A stretch of DNA of 64,000 bases from Colwellia sp. C1TZA3 (lineage in GTDB: Bacteria; Pseudomonadota; Gammaproteobacteria; Enterobacterales; Alteromonadaceae): the NCBI RefSeq assembly GCF_007954265.1, contig NZ_VOLS01000019.1, positions 1-64,000 on the forward strand, given 5' to 3'. The translations under genes were made by a program, and so were the position numbers. The notes under the pieces were generated by a model. The model worked only from the letters and a program-made list of their open reading frames with translations, had not been told where the DNA came from and made no database searches. Position 1 is the stretch's first letter, and each line of letters opens with the position of its first letter. Below, piece by piece: positions 54,218 to 63,906 of this stretch.

Positions 54218-55882
54218 TTAGGTCACCAATCCTTTTCTATATATTTTTTTGTCTATTATTTTATAATCATATTCTTCAGGTAGTTTTTCACTTTCTCCAA
54301 GCACTAAAAAGCCACCTTTAAACAGTGAATCATTGATAGTCTTAAACACGGTTTTTTGTAAGCTGCGATTAAAATAGATAAGCACATTTCGACAAAAAAT
54401 TAAATGAAACTCATTAATAGAATCATCAGTCACTAAATTATGCTGGAAAAAAAGCACTTTCTTTTTGATATGTTCTTTTATTTCAACAACCTTTCCTTCA
54501 AACTCAAACCAATTTCGTAACGGTTTTTTACCCATACTTTTTATATAATTTGCTTCAAAATCAGTAAAATCTTCTCTAGAAAATAAACCATTGCCCGCTT
54601 CTTTTAACACACGGGGATTAAAGTCAGTCGCATACACTAAACTTTTATCTAATAAACCCAGTTCATCTAACATGATGGCGATACTATAAGGTTCGTCACC
54701 ACGAGAGCAACCGGCACACCAGACTCTTATTGATGGAAAAGTCTCCAGGTAGGGAATAACATCTTCTCTTAAGGTTTTAAAAACTTCGGGATTTCTAAAG
54801 AAAGTGGTGACATTTATTGAAAAAGAGCTAAGCAGTTTTGCAAATAAGCTTTCATCATTAAAAACTGTTTTTTTAAATTCGCTAAAGCTACTTATCATGC
54901 TTTGTTTCATGGTTAATTCTATTCTTCTACTTAAAGAGCCTCTATCGTAATTGATAAAGTCATACCCATAAGTGAGTTTTATGTTTTTTAAAAAAATTTC
55001 AAGCTCATCGGCTAAGTCAACCTCAGCACTTAACAGTGATTTAAGATATGTTGCTATCTCTTGAGATGTTAATATTTTGCTATGATTATTCGTTTCGATA
55101 GCATTTTCAAGCATAGCAGTAGCTTCACATTCTTGAGGATCAAGTATAATAACTTCACTATTATTTTGTTTTAAATCCACAATGCTCTGTGTGCCATCAC
55201 TGCCATAGCCACACAAAAGTACGGCAACTAAAGCACTTTGATACTCATACGCCAAAGACTTAAATGTCGTCGTTATAGAGGGTCTTGAATAGCTGACATG
55301 AGGCGTACTATCTAAGTACATGTAATTATCTATAATGGTTAAATGATAATTTGGTGGGGCAATGTAGATACAATTAGTTTTTACCTGAGTATTGTGAACC
55401 GCTTCTTGCACTTTATATTGCGTCACATTTTGTACAATTGAGACTAAAAGACTTTTTTTATCTGGACTAAGATGCAAGACAATAAAAATAGCGATATCCA
55501 CATAGGGTAGCTGTTTTATAAGTTCTAATGTCTTCTCAATACTGCCGGCACTGCCACCAAAAACTATTGCCTTAACCGGCGGTTTAGTTATAGAGACATC
55601 GACCTCGTAGTGATTGTTTTTTAAACTGTTTTTTATGCCTAATTTTGATAAATACCCCCATAAAGCACTATGGGTAGTTTCAATAGTGATCTGATTTTTC
55701 ATTTTCAAAAATAATTTTACTAGCCAATAGGGTATTGAATCAATAGATATAAAACTTACCTCATAGGTAATGTTTTCTAAATTTAAGGATAACTCTCTTT
55801 TCAACACGACTGTATCTGAAACGTCAATAGTGTCTTCAATCAGTATTTTTTTTATATTATTTTTTAAGGCAATATGTAACAT
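54218..55882 (-). CDS. STAS-CheB-CheR fusion protein
   Basis: 554 residues. About 1-95 has the pattern of a STAS domain (VSFISIDSIPYWLVKLFLKM, then IETTHSALWGYLSKLGI). Residues 104-285 are a CheB methylesterase: FGGSAGS with Ser111, VLHLSPDK for His, and CGYGSDGTQS for Asp; there is no CheB receiver domain. Residues about 290-550 are a CheR methyltransferase (YGYDFINYDRGSLSRRIE, VWCAGCSRGDEPYSIA for SAM, FHLIFCRNVLIYF). It should add and remove methyl groups on glutamates of a receptor. It starts 2 bp after the hybrid kinase stop, so they are co-expressed; no MCP gene is visible here. Confidence 0.85.
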   Translation of the reverse strand: MLHIALKNNIKKILIEDTIDVSDTVVLKRELSLNLENITYEVSFISIDSIPYWLVKLFLKMKNQITIETTHSALWGYLSKLGIKNSLKNNHYEVDVSITKPPVKAIVFGGSAGSIEKTLELIKQLPYVDIAIFIVLHLSPDKKSLLVSIVQNVTQYKVQEAVHNTQVKTNCIYIAPPNYHLTIIDNYMYLDSTPHVSYSRPSITTTFKSLAYEYQSALVAVLLCGYGSDGTQSIVDLKQNNSEVIILDPQECEATAMLENAIETNNHSKILTSQEIATYLKSLLSAEVDLADELEIFLKNIKLTYGYDFINYDRGSLSRRIELTMKQSMISSFSEFKKTVFNDESLFAKLLSSFSINVTTFFRNPEVFKTLREDVIPYLETFPSIRVWCAGCSRGDEPYSIAIMLDELGLLDKSLVYATDFNPRVLKEAGNGLFSREDFTDFEANYIKSMGKKPLRNWFEFEGKVVEIKEHIKKKVLFFQHNLVTDDSINEFHLIFCRNVLIYFNRSLQKTVFKTINDSLFKGGFLVLGESEKLPEEYDYKIIDKKIYRKGLVT

Positions 55883-55884
55883 AT

Positions 55885-58800
55885 TTATCTAATCCAGCTT
55901 TTCATTATACCCAATAAAATATCCATTTTTAAAGGTTTTGATATATAGTCATCACACCCGGCTTCGAGTGCTTTTACTCGGTCTTCTGCCATCGCTTTTG
56001 CTGTCACGGCAATAATAGGAATATCTTTTGTTTTAGCATTACTTTTAATGATTTTTGTCGCTTCGTAGCCATCCATAACAGGCATCATAATATCCATCAG
56101 GATCACGTTTATATCGCTATGTGCATCTAAAATTTCAACGGCTTCTTTACCATCACTTGCCGTTATAATTTCAGCACCCTTAGAGCCTAAGGCTTCACTC
56201 AACACATAAATATTGCGTATATCGTCATCAGCGACTAGAATTTTTGCGCCGCTTAAATCTATATCATTAATATTTTGTACTTTACCCTTACTCTTAATTT
56301 TTACCCTGTGCATAAAAATATCAACTTCTTCTAACAGTCTCTTTTGTGATGCCACGGTTTTTATGACTATAGTATCTGTGTATTGTCGTAATGTTTTCTC
56401 TTCGTCAGTACTGAGGTTTTTTCCGGTATAAATGATAATAGGAATTTGAATATTATTTGCTTTAATATACTCACATATCTCAAAACCGTTACCATCATTT
56501 AGGCCCAAATCAATAATAATGCCATCATAAATACCTTTATCTAACTCTTTAAGTGCTTCGGTTTTTGAAGAAACTCCGGTTGATTTAACACTACCGCTTT
56601 GGGTAAATTCAAGTAACGCTTCTCTTTGTGTGTCATCATCTTCCACCAACAGTAAGTCTTTGATTTTTTTGTTATTAAATGAATTTATTTTTTCTATAGC
56701 ATTGGAAATGTCATGCCTAGCAACGGGTTTAAAGCTATATCCTATTGCGCCATGTGCTAATGTCTTTTTGGCTTTCTCCTCGCCTGAAATCACATAGACG
56801 GGTATTTTTCTCAGGCTTGGGTTCATTTTAAATTCTTTTAGTACATCTATTCCATTCATATCAGGCAGTCCTAAATCTAACAAAACCCCTTTTATTTCAT
56901 ACTCTTTTGCCAGTTGTAAGCCATCTTTACCATTGAGTGCTATTAGTGCATATTCATTTTCTTTATTGATTCTTGCTCTTAAAATATCAGCAAAATTTCT
57001 GTCATCCTCTATAATCAAAAATGCCTTGTCTACTGCTGTTAAAAGCTTTCTATCATCAATAATACTGTCGCTACTGGGCGTATTATCTTCTTTTAATGCT
57101 GTTGCTTGATGATTGTATATATCTCTTTCTTCATTTGCATTTGAATTTATAGCTTTATTCATCTTTGGGATGGTAATACTAAAGGTACTACCTTCATTAA
57201 TCTTAGAGGTTACGCTTATTTTTCCCCCTAACATATGGATAAGTTCTTTACTGATAGACAGTCCAAGTCCGGTGCCACCGTAGGTTCTACTGGTACCACC
57301 ATCAGCCTGTTGAAAGGCTTCAAAGATACTTTTTAATTTATCACTAGGTATACCAATGCCAGTATCGCTCACCGATATTTTAATGCTGTCATGGTCAACA
57401 TTGTCTATATCTAAAGAGACTGTTCCTTGCTGGGTAAATTTTAAAGCATTAGAGATTAGGTTACGCACAACTTGCGCTAATTTAGCTTTATCGCTATTAA
57501 TTAGGCCTTTATAATGATCTGAAGCAATGAATGCTAGATTATTTTCTTGTGCTTGATGTTCAAATTGTGTGCTAATTTCATCATTAAATGTGCTTGATTC
57601 AAATTCGTCTAGAATAACATCCATTTTTCCTGCTTCTACCTTGGAAAGATCAAGTATATCGTTGATAAGCCTCAGTAACTCATTGCCACTATTATGAATG
57701 ATTGACGCTTTTTTAATCTCTTCTTTATCAAGATGTCCAAACATATCATCTTGTAACATATCTGAAAGTAAGATAATTGAGTTAAGTGGCGTTCTCAGTT
57801 CATGTGACATATTAGCTAAAAATTCCGATTTGTATTTGCTAGACATCGCCAAATCATCTGCTCGTTTGTCTAAAGTGTGCTGGGACTCTTCTAAGCTAAG
57901 ATTTTTTTCTTCAAGTTGCTGATGCTGCTCTTCCATTTGAGAATTTGCTTCTTCAAGTTGTTGCTGCTGCTCTTCCATTTGAGCGTTTGCTTCTTCAAGT
58001 TGTTGTTGCTGCTCTTCCATTTGAGCGTTTGCTTCTTCAAGCTCTTGCTGTTGTTCTTGCATCTGTACATTTGCTTTTTCAATCGCTGCATTTTTATTTT
58101 GTGTTTCTTCGAGCAATATTTGAACTTTTTGACTTTGTTTAGCAGAAGACAGTGCGGTGGCAATAATCTCATTGGCTAATAAGAAAAACTCTGCAGCATT
58201 GGCATCAAAGACCTCACTAGAGCCTAGCTCTATCACGCCAAAAAGTTTATTTTGGTAGATTAAAGGGAAGGTATAGGTATTTAAAGGGGGCTCACTGGTT
58301 GTGCCTGTGTCTATTAGCAGATGTGTGCGTTTAATATTTTTTAGTTGTATTGGGCTTTTTTGACGTGCGACCTGTCCAACGGTACCTTCACCTAAGGCAA
58401 ACTTGTTTGCTATCTCTTCTCGTTGCACATAAGCATAATTTGCATACTGCTTTAATGTTTCTGTCTCTTCATCAAAAATATATAATGAACCAATACCGGC
58501 GTTAAGATAGCTACATAAAAAATCAATTGATTTTCTACTCACTTCAACTACTTCAGTCTCAGTACTCAATACTTTATTTAAGGTGTTTACCCCTTCTTTT
58601 ATCCAATTTTTATTTTTAGATTCAATACCGCTGTCTCTTAAGAGTTTTATTGCCGCACTTAAAGCACTTGTTATCATGCCTAGTTCGTCACTAGTTACAC
58701 TCTCTGCTTTATCATCTTCAAATCTACCGGTTTTAAGAATGTCTATTTTGTTATATACCGCTTTGAGTCTGTTATTAAAATATTTATAGGTGACCACAGA

Positions 58801-59850
58801 AAAATAAATCAAGAAGATAAAAACAGTACTAAAAACGATAAATAAACGACTAAAAGCTTCATTATACCTAATGTCAGAAAGCAGGGTTGCTTGGTGCATC
58901 ATTTTATCGTTATAGTTTAATATTTCATTTATCAAACCTTTTGACTGAGTAATATATTCTTTTGACTTTGTTGTAGATAGGACTAGTGCTTTTCGATTTG
59001 AGTTTTGTATTGCTAAGTTCAGTACTTCAGATTGCACTTGGTCATAGGTTCTAAGTGCTGATATTATCTGATCAATTTTTGTGTTTTTATCTTTATCTGT
59101 AATAGTTCTAAGTTTTCTCGTATCTCTCTGAACTTGAGATAAGTAGAAGTTTGAACGCTCAACCATCTTTTTAATTTCATTTGAATCAGGTGATAAAATT
59201 GACCGACCTGCATCTCGTACAGATTTTAAAATATTAGACTCTATACTAGATATGAGTGTTAATGTTTGTTGCTTCGACTCTATAGATTTAGTATCAGCCT
59301 TAGTCTTAATATTTGCTACAACGGCTAGCAGCTCTTCATTAATAATTAAAGCAAGTTCATCAGTGAGTGCATCAACAATTTTTATTTTATCTCTAGCATC
59401 AATACTCATTAGCGCTTTAGCTTTTTGATTTGAATTTTGTTTTGTTAAGTTATAAATATCCTCATAAATAGAGGAATACCTAGCATAAAGAGTTTTAATC
59501 GCTTCCAACTTTACAAGGTTTTCTTTATCTATCAGTATAGTTAAGTCAACAATATTTTTTTCAATATCTTTTTGGGCGGCCAAAAAGTCAGTGTTATACT
59601 CGCGCATCTCTTCTTGAGTTAATGATAATATGACGTTTTTTTCTGCTCTGTGCATCTCAAGTAAACTGACTTTTATATCTTTACTTAAAATAGCTTTTGT
59701 TGCATCTTCTTCTATCACTTTATTGAAATTATCATTCATCACGCTAAGGCTATATAGACCTAACGTCAAAATGATAATAATGCCCAGCATAGAAAAAAAA
59801 CTCAGCAGAGTAATTCTTTTAATTAGTGTCATATTTTTGAACATCGGCAC
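55885..59850 (-). CDS. Hybrid histidine kinase with 4-helix sensor, GAF, coiled coil and three receivers
   Basis: 1321 residues. Membrane helices at about 11-35 and 336-358 bracket a helical, MCP-like periplasmic sensor. Then a HAMP-like linker, a GAF domain (about 430-570), a Gln/Glu-rich coiled coil made of four 14-residue repeats (about 597-652), HisKA with His683 in SHELRTP, and HATPase (GIGIP, GTGLGLSI). Three receiver domains follow, with phospho-acceptors Asp992, Asp1114 and Asp1253; the second lacks the usual K-P pair (VIKT). It is the sensor of a multi-step phosphorelay. The next gene, 2 bp away, encodes the methylation enzymes. Confidence 0.9.
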   Translation of the reverse strand: MPMFKNMTLIKRITLLSFFSMLGIIIILTLGLYSLSVMNDNFNKVIEEDATKAILSKDIKVSLLEMHRAEKNVILSLTQEEMREYNTDFLAAQKDIEKNIVDLTILIDKENLVKLEAIKTLYARYSSIYEDIYNLTKQNSNQKAKALMSIDARDKIKIVDALTDELALIINEELLAVVANIKTKADTKSIESKQQTLTLISSIESNILKSVRDAGRSILSPDSNEIKKMVERSNFYLSQVQRDTRKLRTITDKDKNTKIDQIISALRTYDQVQSEVLNLAIQNSNRKALVLSTTKSKEYITQSKGLINEILNYNDKMMHQATLLSDIRYNEAFSRLFIVFSTVFIFLIYFSVVTYKYFNNRLKAVYNKIDILKTGRFEDDKAESVTSDELGMITSALSAAIKLLRDSGIESKNKNWIKEGVNTLNKVLSTETEVVEVSRKSIDFLCSYLNAGIGSLYIFDEETETLKQYANYAYVQREEIANKFALGEGTVGQVARQKSPIQLKNIKRTHLLIDTGTTSEPPLNTYTFPLIYQNKLFGVIELGSSEVFDANAAEFFLLANEIIATALSSAKQSQKVQILLEETQNKNAAIEKANVQMQEQQQELEEANAQMEEQQQQLEEANAQMEEQQQQLEEANSQMEEQHQQLEEKNLSLEESQHTLDKRADDLAMSSKYKSEFLANMSHELRTPLNSIILLSDMLQDDMFGHLDKEEIKKASIIHNSGNELLRLINDILDLSKVEAGKMDVILDEFESSTFNDEISTQFEHQAQENNLAFIASDHYKGLINSDKAKLAQVVRNLISNALKFTQQGTVSLDIDNVDHDSIKISVSDTGIGIPSDKLKSIFEAFQQADGGTSRTYGGTGLGLSISKELIHMLGGKISVTSKINEGSTFSITIPKMNKAINSNANEERDIYNHQATALKEDNTPSSDSIIDDRKLLTAVDKAFLIIEDDRNFADILRARINKENEYALIALNGKDGLQLAKEYEIKGVLLDLGLPDMNGIDVLKEFKMNPSLRKIPVYVISGEEKAKKTLAHGAIGYSFKPVARHDISNAIEKINSFNNKKIKDLLLVEDDDTQREALLEFTQSGSVKSTGVSSKTEALKELDKGIYDGIIIDLGLNDGNGFEICEYIKANNIQIPIIIYTGKNLSTDEEKTLRQYTDTIVIKTVASQKRLLEEVDIFMHRVKIKSKGKVQNINDIDLSGAKILVADDDIRNIYVLSEALGSKGAEIITASDGKEAVEILDAHSDINVILMDIMMPVMDGYEATKIIKSNAKTKDIPIIAVTAKAMAEDRVKALEAGCDDYISKPLKMDILLGIMKSWIR

Positions 59851-60457
59851 TTCCTTTTTATTATTTTTAGCACTTGATTTTTTAGCACTATAGCACTAAT
59901 TATCAAGGAAAATAGATAAAAACAAGTAATCAGCTTTTAGCCATTTTAGTAACCAACGAAATACACTATTAAATAATACCAGCTAAATATTCAGCTAATT
60001 AACTAAGAAATTCAGCCGATGTTATATTATTTTTATTAAGCTTTTTAGCTTGTTGTACGCAGAGAAAATACATCAGAGTAACGCAGCCCTAGTGTATTTT
60101 AACCAGTATAAATGAGCCATAATTTAATAAAATTGGTATTGGGTCTCTACAGATTAATATTGCTAGCGTAGTTATTTGTAGTAGGCACGGCAGTAAAGCA
60201 TAGGGATTTTTCAGGAAAGGTATTATGGGGTGTCTCGTTGGTATCCAATCAACAGTAGCGCGAGCAAGGATCATGCAGTAAAAAAGTAAAGGTAATGTAA
60301 GCAATAGTCGGACTCTGACAAAGAGAATAATTCGTGTTACGCTGCACTTGTATCTTTTGTTGTTTATTATCAAAATGTTATAATTAAGTTAGGCCTTAGT
60401 GTTAATATGTAAATTTATATACAATTAATTGTAATAATAATAAAAAAAGGAGTTGTT
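59851..60457. other. Intergenic between divergent signalling genes
   Basis: No gene is visible; short minus-strand frames near 60089-60373 are not protein-like. It holds a degenerate family A element. AAAAGGAG lies directly before the GTG at 60458. Confidence 0.45.
59976..60139 (+). repeat. Degenerate family A-like element
   Basis: Left ATACCAGC and right AATTTAATAAAATTGGTAT; internal TTGTTGTACGCAGAGAAAAT and GTATTTTAACCAGTATAAAT resemble the same positions in intact A copies but with many changes. An old copy. Confidence 0.5.
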
Positions 60458-62662
60458 GTGGCAGATAAAAAAAATGAAAAGATCAATATTCTTATTGTTG
60501 ATGATCTAAGTGAGAATCTTTACATATTAGACAATCTACTTAAACAATTGAAACTTGACCACTTAAGCACCCTAAAAGCATTCAGTGGCGAGCAGTGCTT
60601 ACAAATTGCATTAAGTGAAGAGATCGATCTGATCATTTTAGATATACAAATGCCAGATATGAATGGCTTTGAAGTAGCTAAATTTTTAAAATCAAACGCT
60701 AAAACAAAAAATATTCCTATTGTTTTCTTAAGCGCAGCATTTAAAAAGGAAGAATTTGTTCGTCATGGTTTTGAACTTGGCGCAGTTGATTATTTTACCA
60801 AACCAATTGAAAAGTATAGCTTCTTATCAAAAGTAAGTGTTTATATAGAGCTTTTTACCAAACAAAAACAACTAGTTTTTTTCAACAAACATCTTGATTC
60901 CTTAGTCAATGAACAGACAGTAGGATTACTACAGAGTCAAAAAGAACTGAAAGAAACCAAGCAACGCTATTTCGACCTTTATAATTTGGCGCCTATTGGC
61001 TATTGTACACTGAGTGAGCAAGGACTTATTCAAGAACCCAACCTTACCGCGGCAAACTTGTTGGGGCTTGAGCAAAAAAAATTGATAAATAAGCTTTTTT
61101 CACATTTTATCCACATAGATTATCAAGAAACCTATAAAGTTTTTTTTAAAAAACTTTTAGCGTCTCACCAGTACACAGAGTGTGAATTGAAACTTGTACA
61201 ACCTGATAAAACAGTATTTTGGGCGCACTTAAGTGCAACCATCGAGAAACATAACAATGTATTCGAGTTACGGTTGCTACTTAATAATGTTTCTGGCCGT
61301 AAGATAGCGGAAGAAAAACTGGTCTATATGGCCCATTACGACACTTTAACAGGTCTACCCAGTAATCGTATATTATTAGCTGATCGTCTACAGAAAAACA
61401 TGAAGCAAGTAGAGCATAACAAGCAATCATTAGCTGTTGTTGTGCTTGATATTGATAACTTTAAAGCAGTAAACGACACCTACGGCACCGATATAGGTGA
61501 TCAGTTGCTTATCGCCTTGTCAAAAAAAATGCATGATATCTTACGTAAAGAAGATACGCTTGCTCGCATTGGCGGTGATGAGTTTGTTATCATACTGTCA
61601 AATTTAGTTGATATTGAAAGTAGCTTGCCGTTAATAACTCGCATACTTAATGCCGCGGCCGAACAATTCTTCATTAATAAGCTATCGTTGCAAGTTTCAG
61701 CTAGCATAGGTATCACTTTTTATCCTCAAACTGAAATAATTGCTCCTGATCATCTTTTACGCCAAGCGGATCAAGCGATGTTTGAAGCAAAATTATCTGG
61801 AAAAAATCGCTATCATATTTTTGATGCTAAGGAAGACGATTTAGCTCGAGAGCGTTTTGAACAGATTAAACGTATACGTCGAGCACTTAATGCTGACGAG
61901 TTTGTGCTTTATTATCAACCAAAAGTTAATATGAGAACTGGGGAGGTTGTAGGGGTAGAGGCTTTAATACGCTGGCAACACCCTGAGAAAGGTCTGGTAC
62001 CGCCTAATGATTTTTTACCTGCAATAGAAGGGCATTCATTGTCTATTGCTGTTGGCGAGTGGGTAATGAGAACTGCTCTTATGCAAATAGCACGTTGGCA
62101 GAGTTTGGGAATAGATATACCCATAAGTATTAATGTCAGTGCTCTGCAACTTTTATCAAATAATTTTGTTGAACAATTTGAAAAGATTTTACTTGAATTT
62201 CCAGATGTAAAACCTTCTTTGTTAGAAGTGGAAGTCCTTGAAACCAGTGGCCTTGAAGACTTATCCAAAGCATCAAAGGTGATCAACCATTGTAGGAAAC
62301 TTGGTGTACATTTTGCTTTAGATGATTTTGGTACTGGTTATTCTTCACTAAGCTATCTTAAAAGGTTAGCCTTCACCTATATCAAAGTTGACCAAAGTTT
62401 TGTGCGGGATATGTTAGAAGACTCAAATGATCTTGCGATAATAGAAGGTATTATCAGACTCTCTGATGCTTTTGGTATGCAGGTTATTGCAGAAGGGGTC
62501 GAAACCTTAGAACACGGGGAAGTATTATTACAACTTGGATGTGAACTTGCCCAAGGTTATTTTATAGCACGCCCTATGCCGAGTGAAAATTTTCTTGATT
62601 GGCGAGATGAGTGGAAACCAAGCAGTTCATGGACACAGCAAGGTTCATTGAACGATACATAA
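60458..62662 (+). CDS. Response regulator with PAS, GGDEF and EAL domains (c-di-GMP turnover)
   Basis: 734 residues from a GTG with AAAAGGAG upstream. REC domain (1-125) with acidic pocket IVDD and phospho-acceptor Asp62; a PAS domain (about 165-285); GGDEF with intact IGGDEF near 372; EAL with intact GVEALIRWQ and DDFGTGYSSLSYL. Both catalytic motifs are complete, so it could make and degrade c-di-GMP. It is divergent from the hybrid kinase operon by 600 bp and is a plausible output, though not proven. Confidence 0.92.
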   Translation: MADKKNEKINILIVDDLSENLYILDNLLKQLKLDHLSTLKAFSGEQCLQIALSEEIDLIILDIQMPDMNGFEVAKFLKSNAKTKNIPIVFLSAAFKKEEFVRHGFELGAVDYFTKPIEKYSFLSKVSVYIELFTKQKQLVFFNKHLDSLVNEQTVGLLQSQKELKETKQRYFDLYNLAPIGYCTLSEQGLIQEPNLTAANLLGLEQKKLINKLFSHFIHIDYQETYKVFFKKLLASHQYTECELKLVQPDKTVFWAHLSATIEKHNNVFELRLLLNNVSGRKIAEEKLVYMAHYDTLTGLPSNRILLADRLQKNMKQVEHNKQSLAVVVLDIDNFKAVNDTYGTDIGDQLLIALSKKMHDILRKEDTLARIGGDEFVIILSNLVDIESSLPLITRILNAAAEQFFINKLSLQVSASIGITFYPQTEIIAPDHLLRQADQAMFEAKLSGKNRYHIFDAKEDDLARERFEQIKRIRRALNADEFVLYYQPKVNMRTGEVVGVEALIRWQHPEKGLVPPNDFLPAIEGHSLSIAVGEWVMRTALMQIARWQSLGIDIPISINVSALQLLSNNFVEQFEKILLEFPDVKPSLLEVEVLETSGLEDLSKASKVINHCRKLGVHFALDDFGTGYSSLSYLKRLAFTYIKVDQSFVRDMLEDSNDLAIIEGIIRLSDAFGMQVIAEGVETLEHGEVLLQLGCELAQGYFIARPMPSENFLDWRDEWKPSSSWTQQGSLNDT

Positions 62663-62736
62663 ACCAACATTATATAGCTGTTTAGAGTATCATTTATTTT
62701 ATAGTATATGGTGATATAGACAGCTATTTTGTTTTA

Positions 62737-62766
62737 ATAACTTACAAGATACAGCTTGTAAGTTAT
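62737..62766 (+). terminator. Strong hairpin after the GGDEF-EAL gene, possible terminator
   Basis: ATAACTTACAAG-ATACAG-CTTGTAAGTTAT, perfect 12-bp stem, but no T tract follows. Confidence 0.4.
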
Positions 62767-62900
62767 CAATAGTAAGTCAACTCCAAGTTTTATAATAGTA
62801 ATCCTGATATAAAAGCAGACACTTTTAGTGTTGATTAAATTGATATCGTTGCCCTGTTTTGTTGTGCCCCTAAACTTGTTAAGACGACACTTTTAAGACT

Positions 62901-63033
62901 AATGCCAAGTTGATTAATTATTTACTCATTTTAACGGTTAAAATTTATAACTAGAATGACGACTGACTAAATTTTATGTCTTGTATTTATTCATTTTCCC
63001 ATGAAAAAATAGATCATTTCATTAAATTGGTAA
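62901..63033 (-). repeat. Degenerate repeat family B copy
   Basis: Starts ATGCCAAGTTGATTAATTA and ends CATTAAATTGGTA, with the segment GACTAAATTTTATGTCTTGTA shared with intact B copies; about 30 bp of the middle is missing. Confidence 0.7.
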
Positions 63034-63056
63034 AACTTTCAGAAGCAAACGATGAA

Positions 63057-63404
63057 CTAATGAATTGTGTGTTGTTGCTTGTCCCACATACTTCCTTGCC
63101 AATTCGAGATTGTTCCCACCGCTTCGCAGGTGTCGCAATGCCACTCAATTACCCTAGTGCTGATACACCTTGCTTCAATGTTTCCATCACAAGTCAGTTG
63201 CTCAGCGCGGGTGTTGCATTTCAAATCTACAGCAACTAAGTCAATCTCAATAAGGGGTTGCTTGATATGCTTGGAAACCGACATTACAATTTCACTGAGA
63301 AATTTGAATACTGTTTCTGCTTGTTCAGTAAGCGCGAGTACCTTACCTTCTTCGTCTAGAAAATGTTTTAAATCTGCTTTTAACGCCATAGTTTTTTCAA
63401 TCAA
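63057..63404 (-). CDS. Hypothetical protein with Cys-rich C-terminus
   Basis: 115 residues, or 110 from the second Met (63389); neither start has a clear ribosome-binding site. Helical first half (LKHFLDEEGKVLALTEQAETV), then a strand-rich part and a C-terminal LTCDGNIEARC...EWHCDTCEAVGTISNWQGSMWD. Four Cys in CxxxxxxxC and CxxC spacing suggest a small zinc ribbon. I recall similar WHC..C.xxGxIxNWxGxxWD tails in uncharacterised proteins. Flanked by repeats on both sides. Confidence 0.65.
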   Translation of the reverse strand: MIEKTMALKADLKHFLDEEGKVLALTEQAETVFKFLSEIVMSVSKHIKQPLIEIDLVAVDLKCNTRAEQLTCDGNIEARCISTRVIEWHCDTCEAVGTISNWQGSMWDKQQHTIH

Positions 63405-63469
63405 ATAATGCTGATGCAGCTAACATATAGTACTTAAAGCGCTTGGTACATTATTTCTAAGTTAATATT

Positions 63470-63628
63470 ATACCAGTTCCATTAAGTTTGTGATCTTGTT
63501 GTGCGCAGGAAAAATAATTCAAGGTAAGGCGCTCGATTGAGCAATAGCTGGCTATTGGGAGTGAGAGCAACACAGCCTTGAGCTATTTTAACTAGTACAA
63601 GTGAGCAATAACTTAATGGGATTGGTAT
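63470..63628 (+). repeat. Repeat family A, copy 5 (159 bp)
   Basis: ATACCAGTTCCATTAAG ... GGATTGGTAT; 159 bp. Confidence 0.9.
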
Positions 63629-63629
63629 T

Positions 63630-63701
63630 ACACTAATTTCATTAATGCTGGTTGTTTTAACCAGGTTTGAAATGATCAGATAATTAATGAGATTGGTATT
63701 A
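63630..63701 (-). repeat. Repeat family C, copy 3
   Basis: Begins CACTAATTTCATTAATG and ends TTAATGAGATTGGTAT; includes GGTTGTTTTAACCAGG and ATGATCAGATAATTAATG as in the other C copies, inverted. Directly abuts the A copy. Confidence 0.55.
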
Positions 63702-63744
63702 TTGTGTAGTTCAGGGATGAGGTCTATGCTTTGCTTGGTATATA

Positions 63745-63906
63745 ATACCAAGTTGATTAATTACCTGCTCATTTTTAATGGTTAAAATGAATAACTACAG
63801 CGTTATAAAATTTATAAGGTGAATAACTACTGACTAAATTTTATGCCTTGTATTTATCCATTTTTCCTCATGAAAAAGGTGATCACTTAATTAATCAAAT
63901 TGGTAT
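63745..63906 (-). repeat. Repeat family B, copy 5 (162 bp)
   Basis: ATACCAAGTTGATTAATTAC ... AATCAAATTGGTAT. Intact reference for the empty site of the A insertion at 6898. The rest of the window (63907-64000) shows no gene. Confidence 0.9.

Larger units (their letters stand above)
62663..63056. other. Intergenic with hairpin and a degenerate B repeat
   Basis: No gene is visible. The hairpin at 62737-62766 and the B-like repeat at 62901-63033 fill much of it. Confidence 0.45.

Noticed and set aside
57900-58070. Regularly spaced repeats resembling a CRISPR array
   Set aside because: The units are directly adjacent, 42 bp, and encode heptads in frame within a kinase; there are no spacers.
57891-58179. 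Several open frames on both strands across the kinase coiled coil
   Set aside because: They arise from the 42-bp repeat, which is open in many frames; the kinase frame is the only coherent one.
60089-60373. 94-residue minus-strand frame between the signalling genes
   Set aside because: It overlaps the degenerate A element, has no ribosome-binding site and no recognisable protein pattern.
63482-63751. 89-residue minus-strand frame
   Set aside because: It is composed entirely of the A, C and B repeats.
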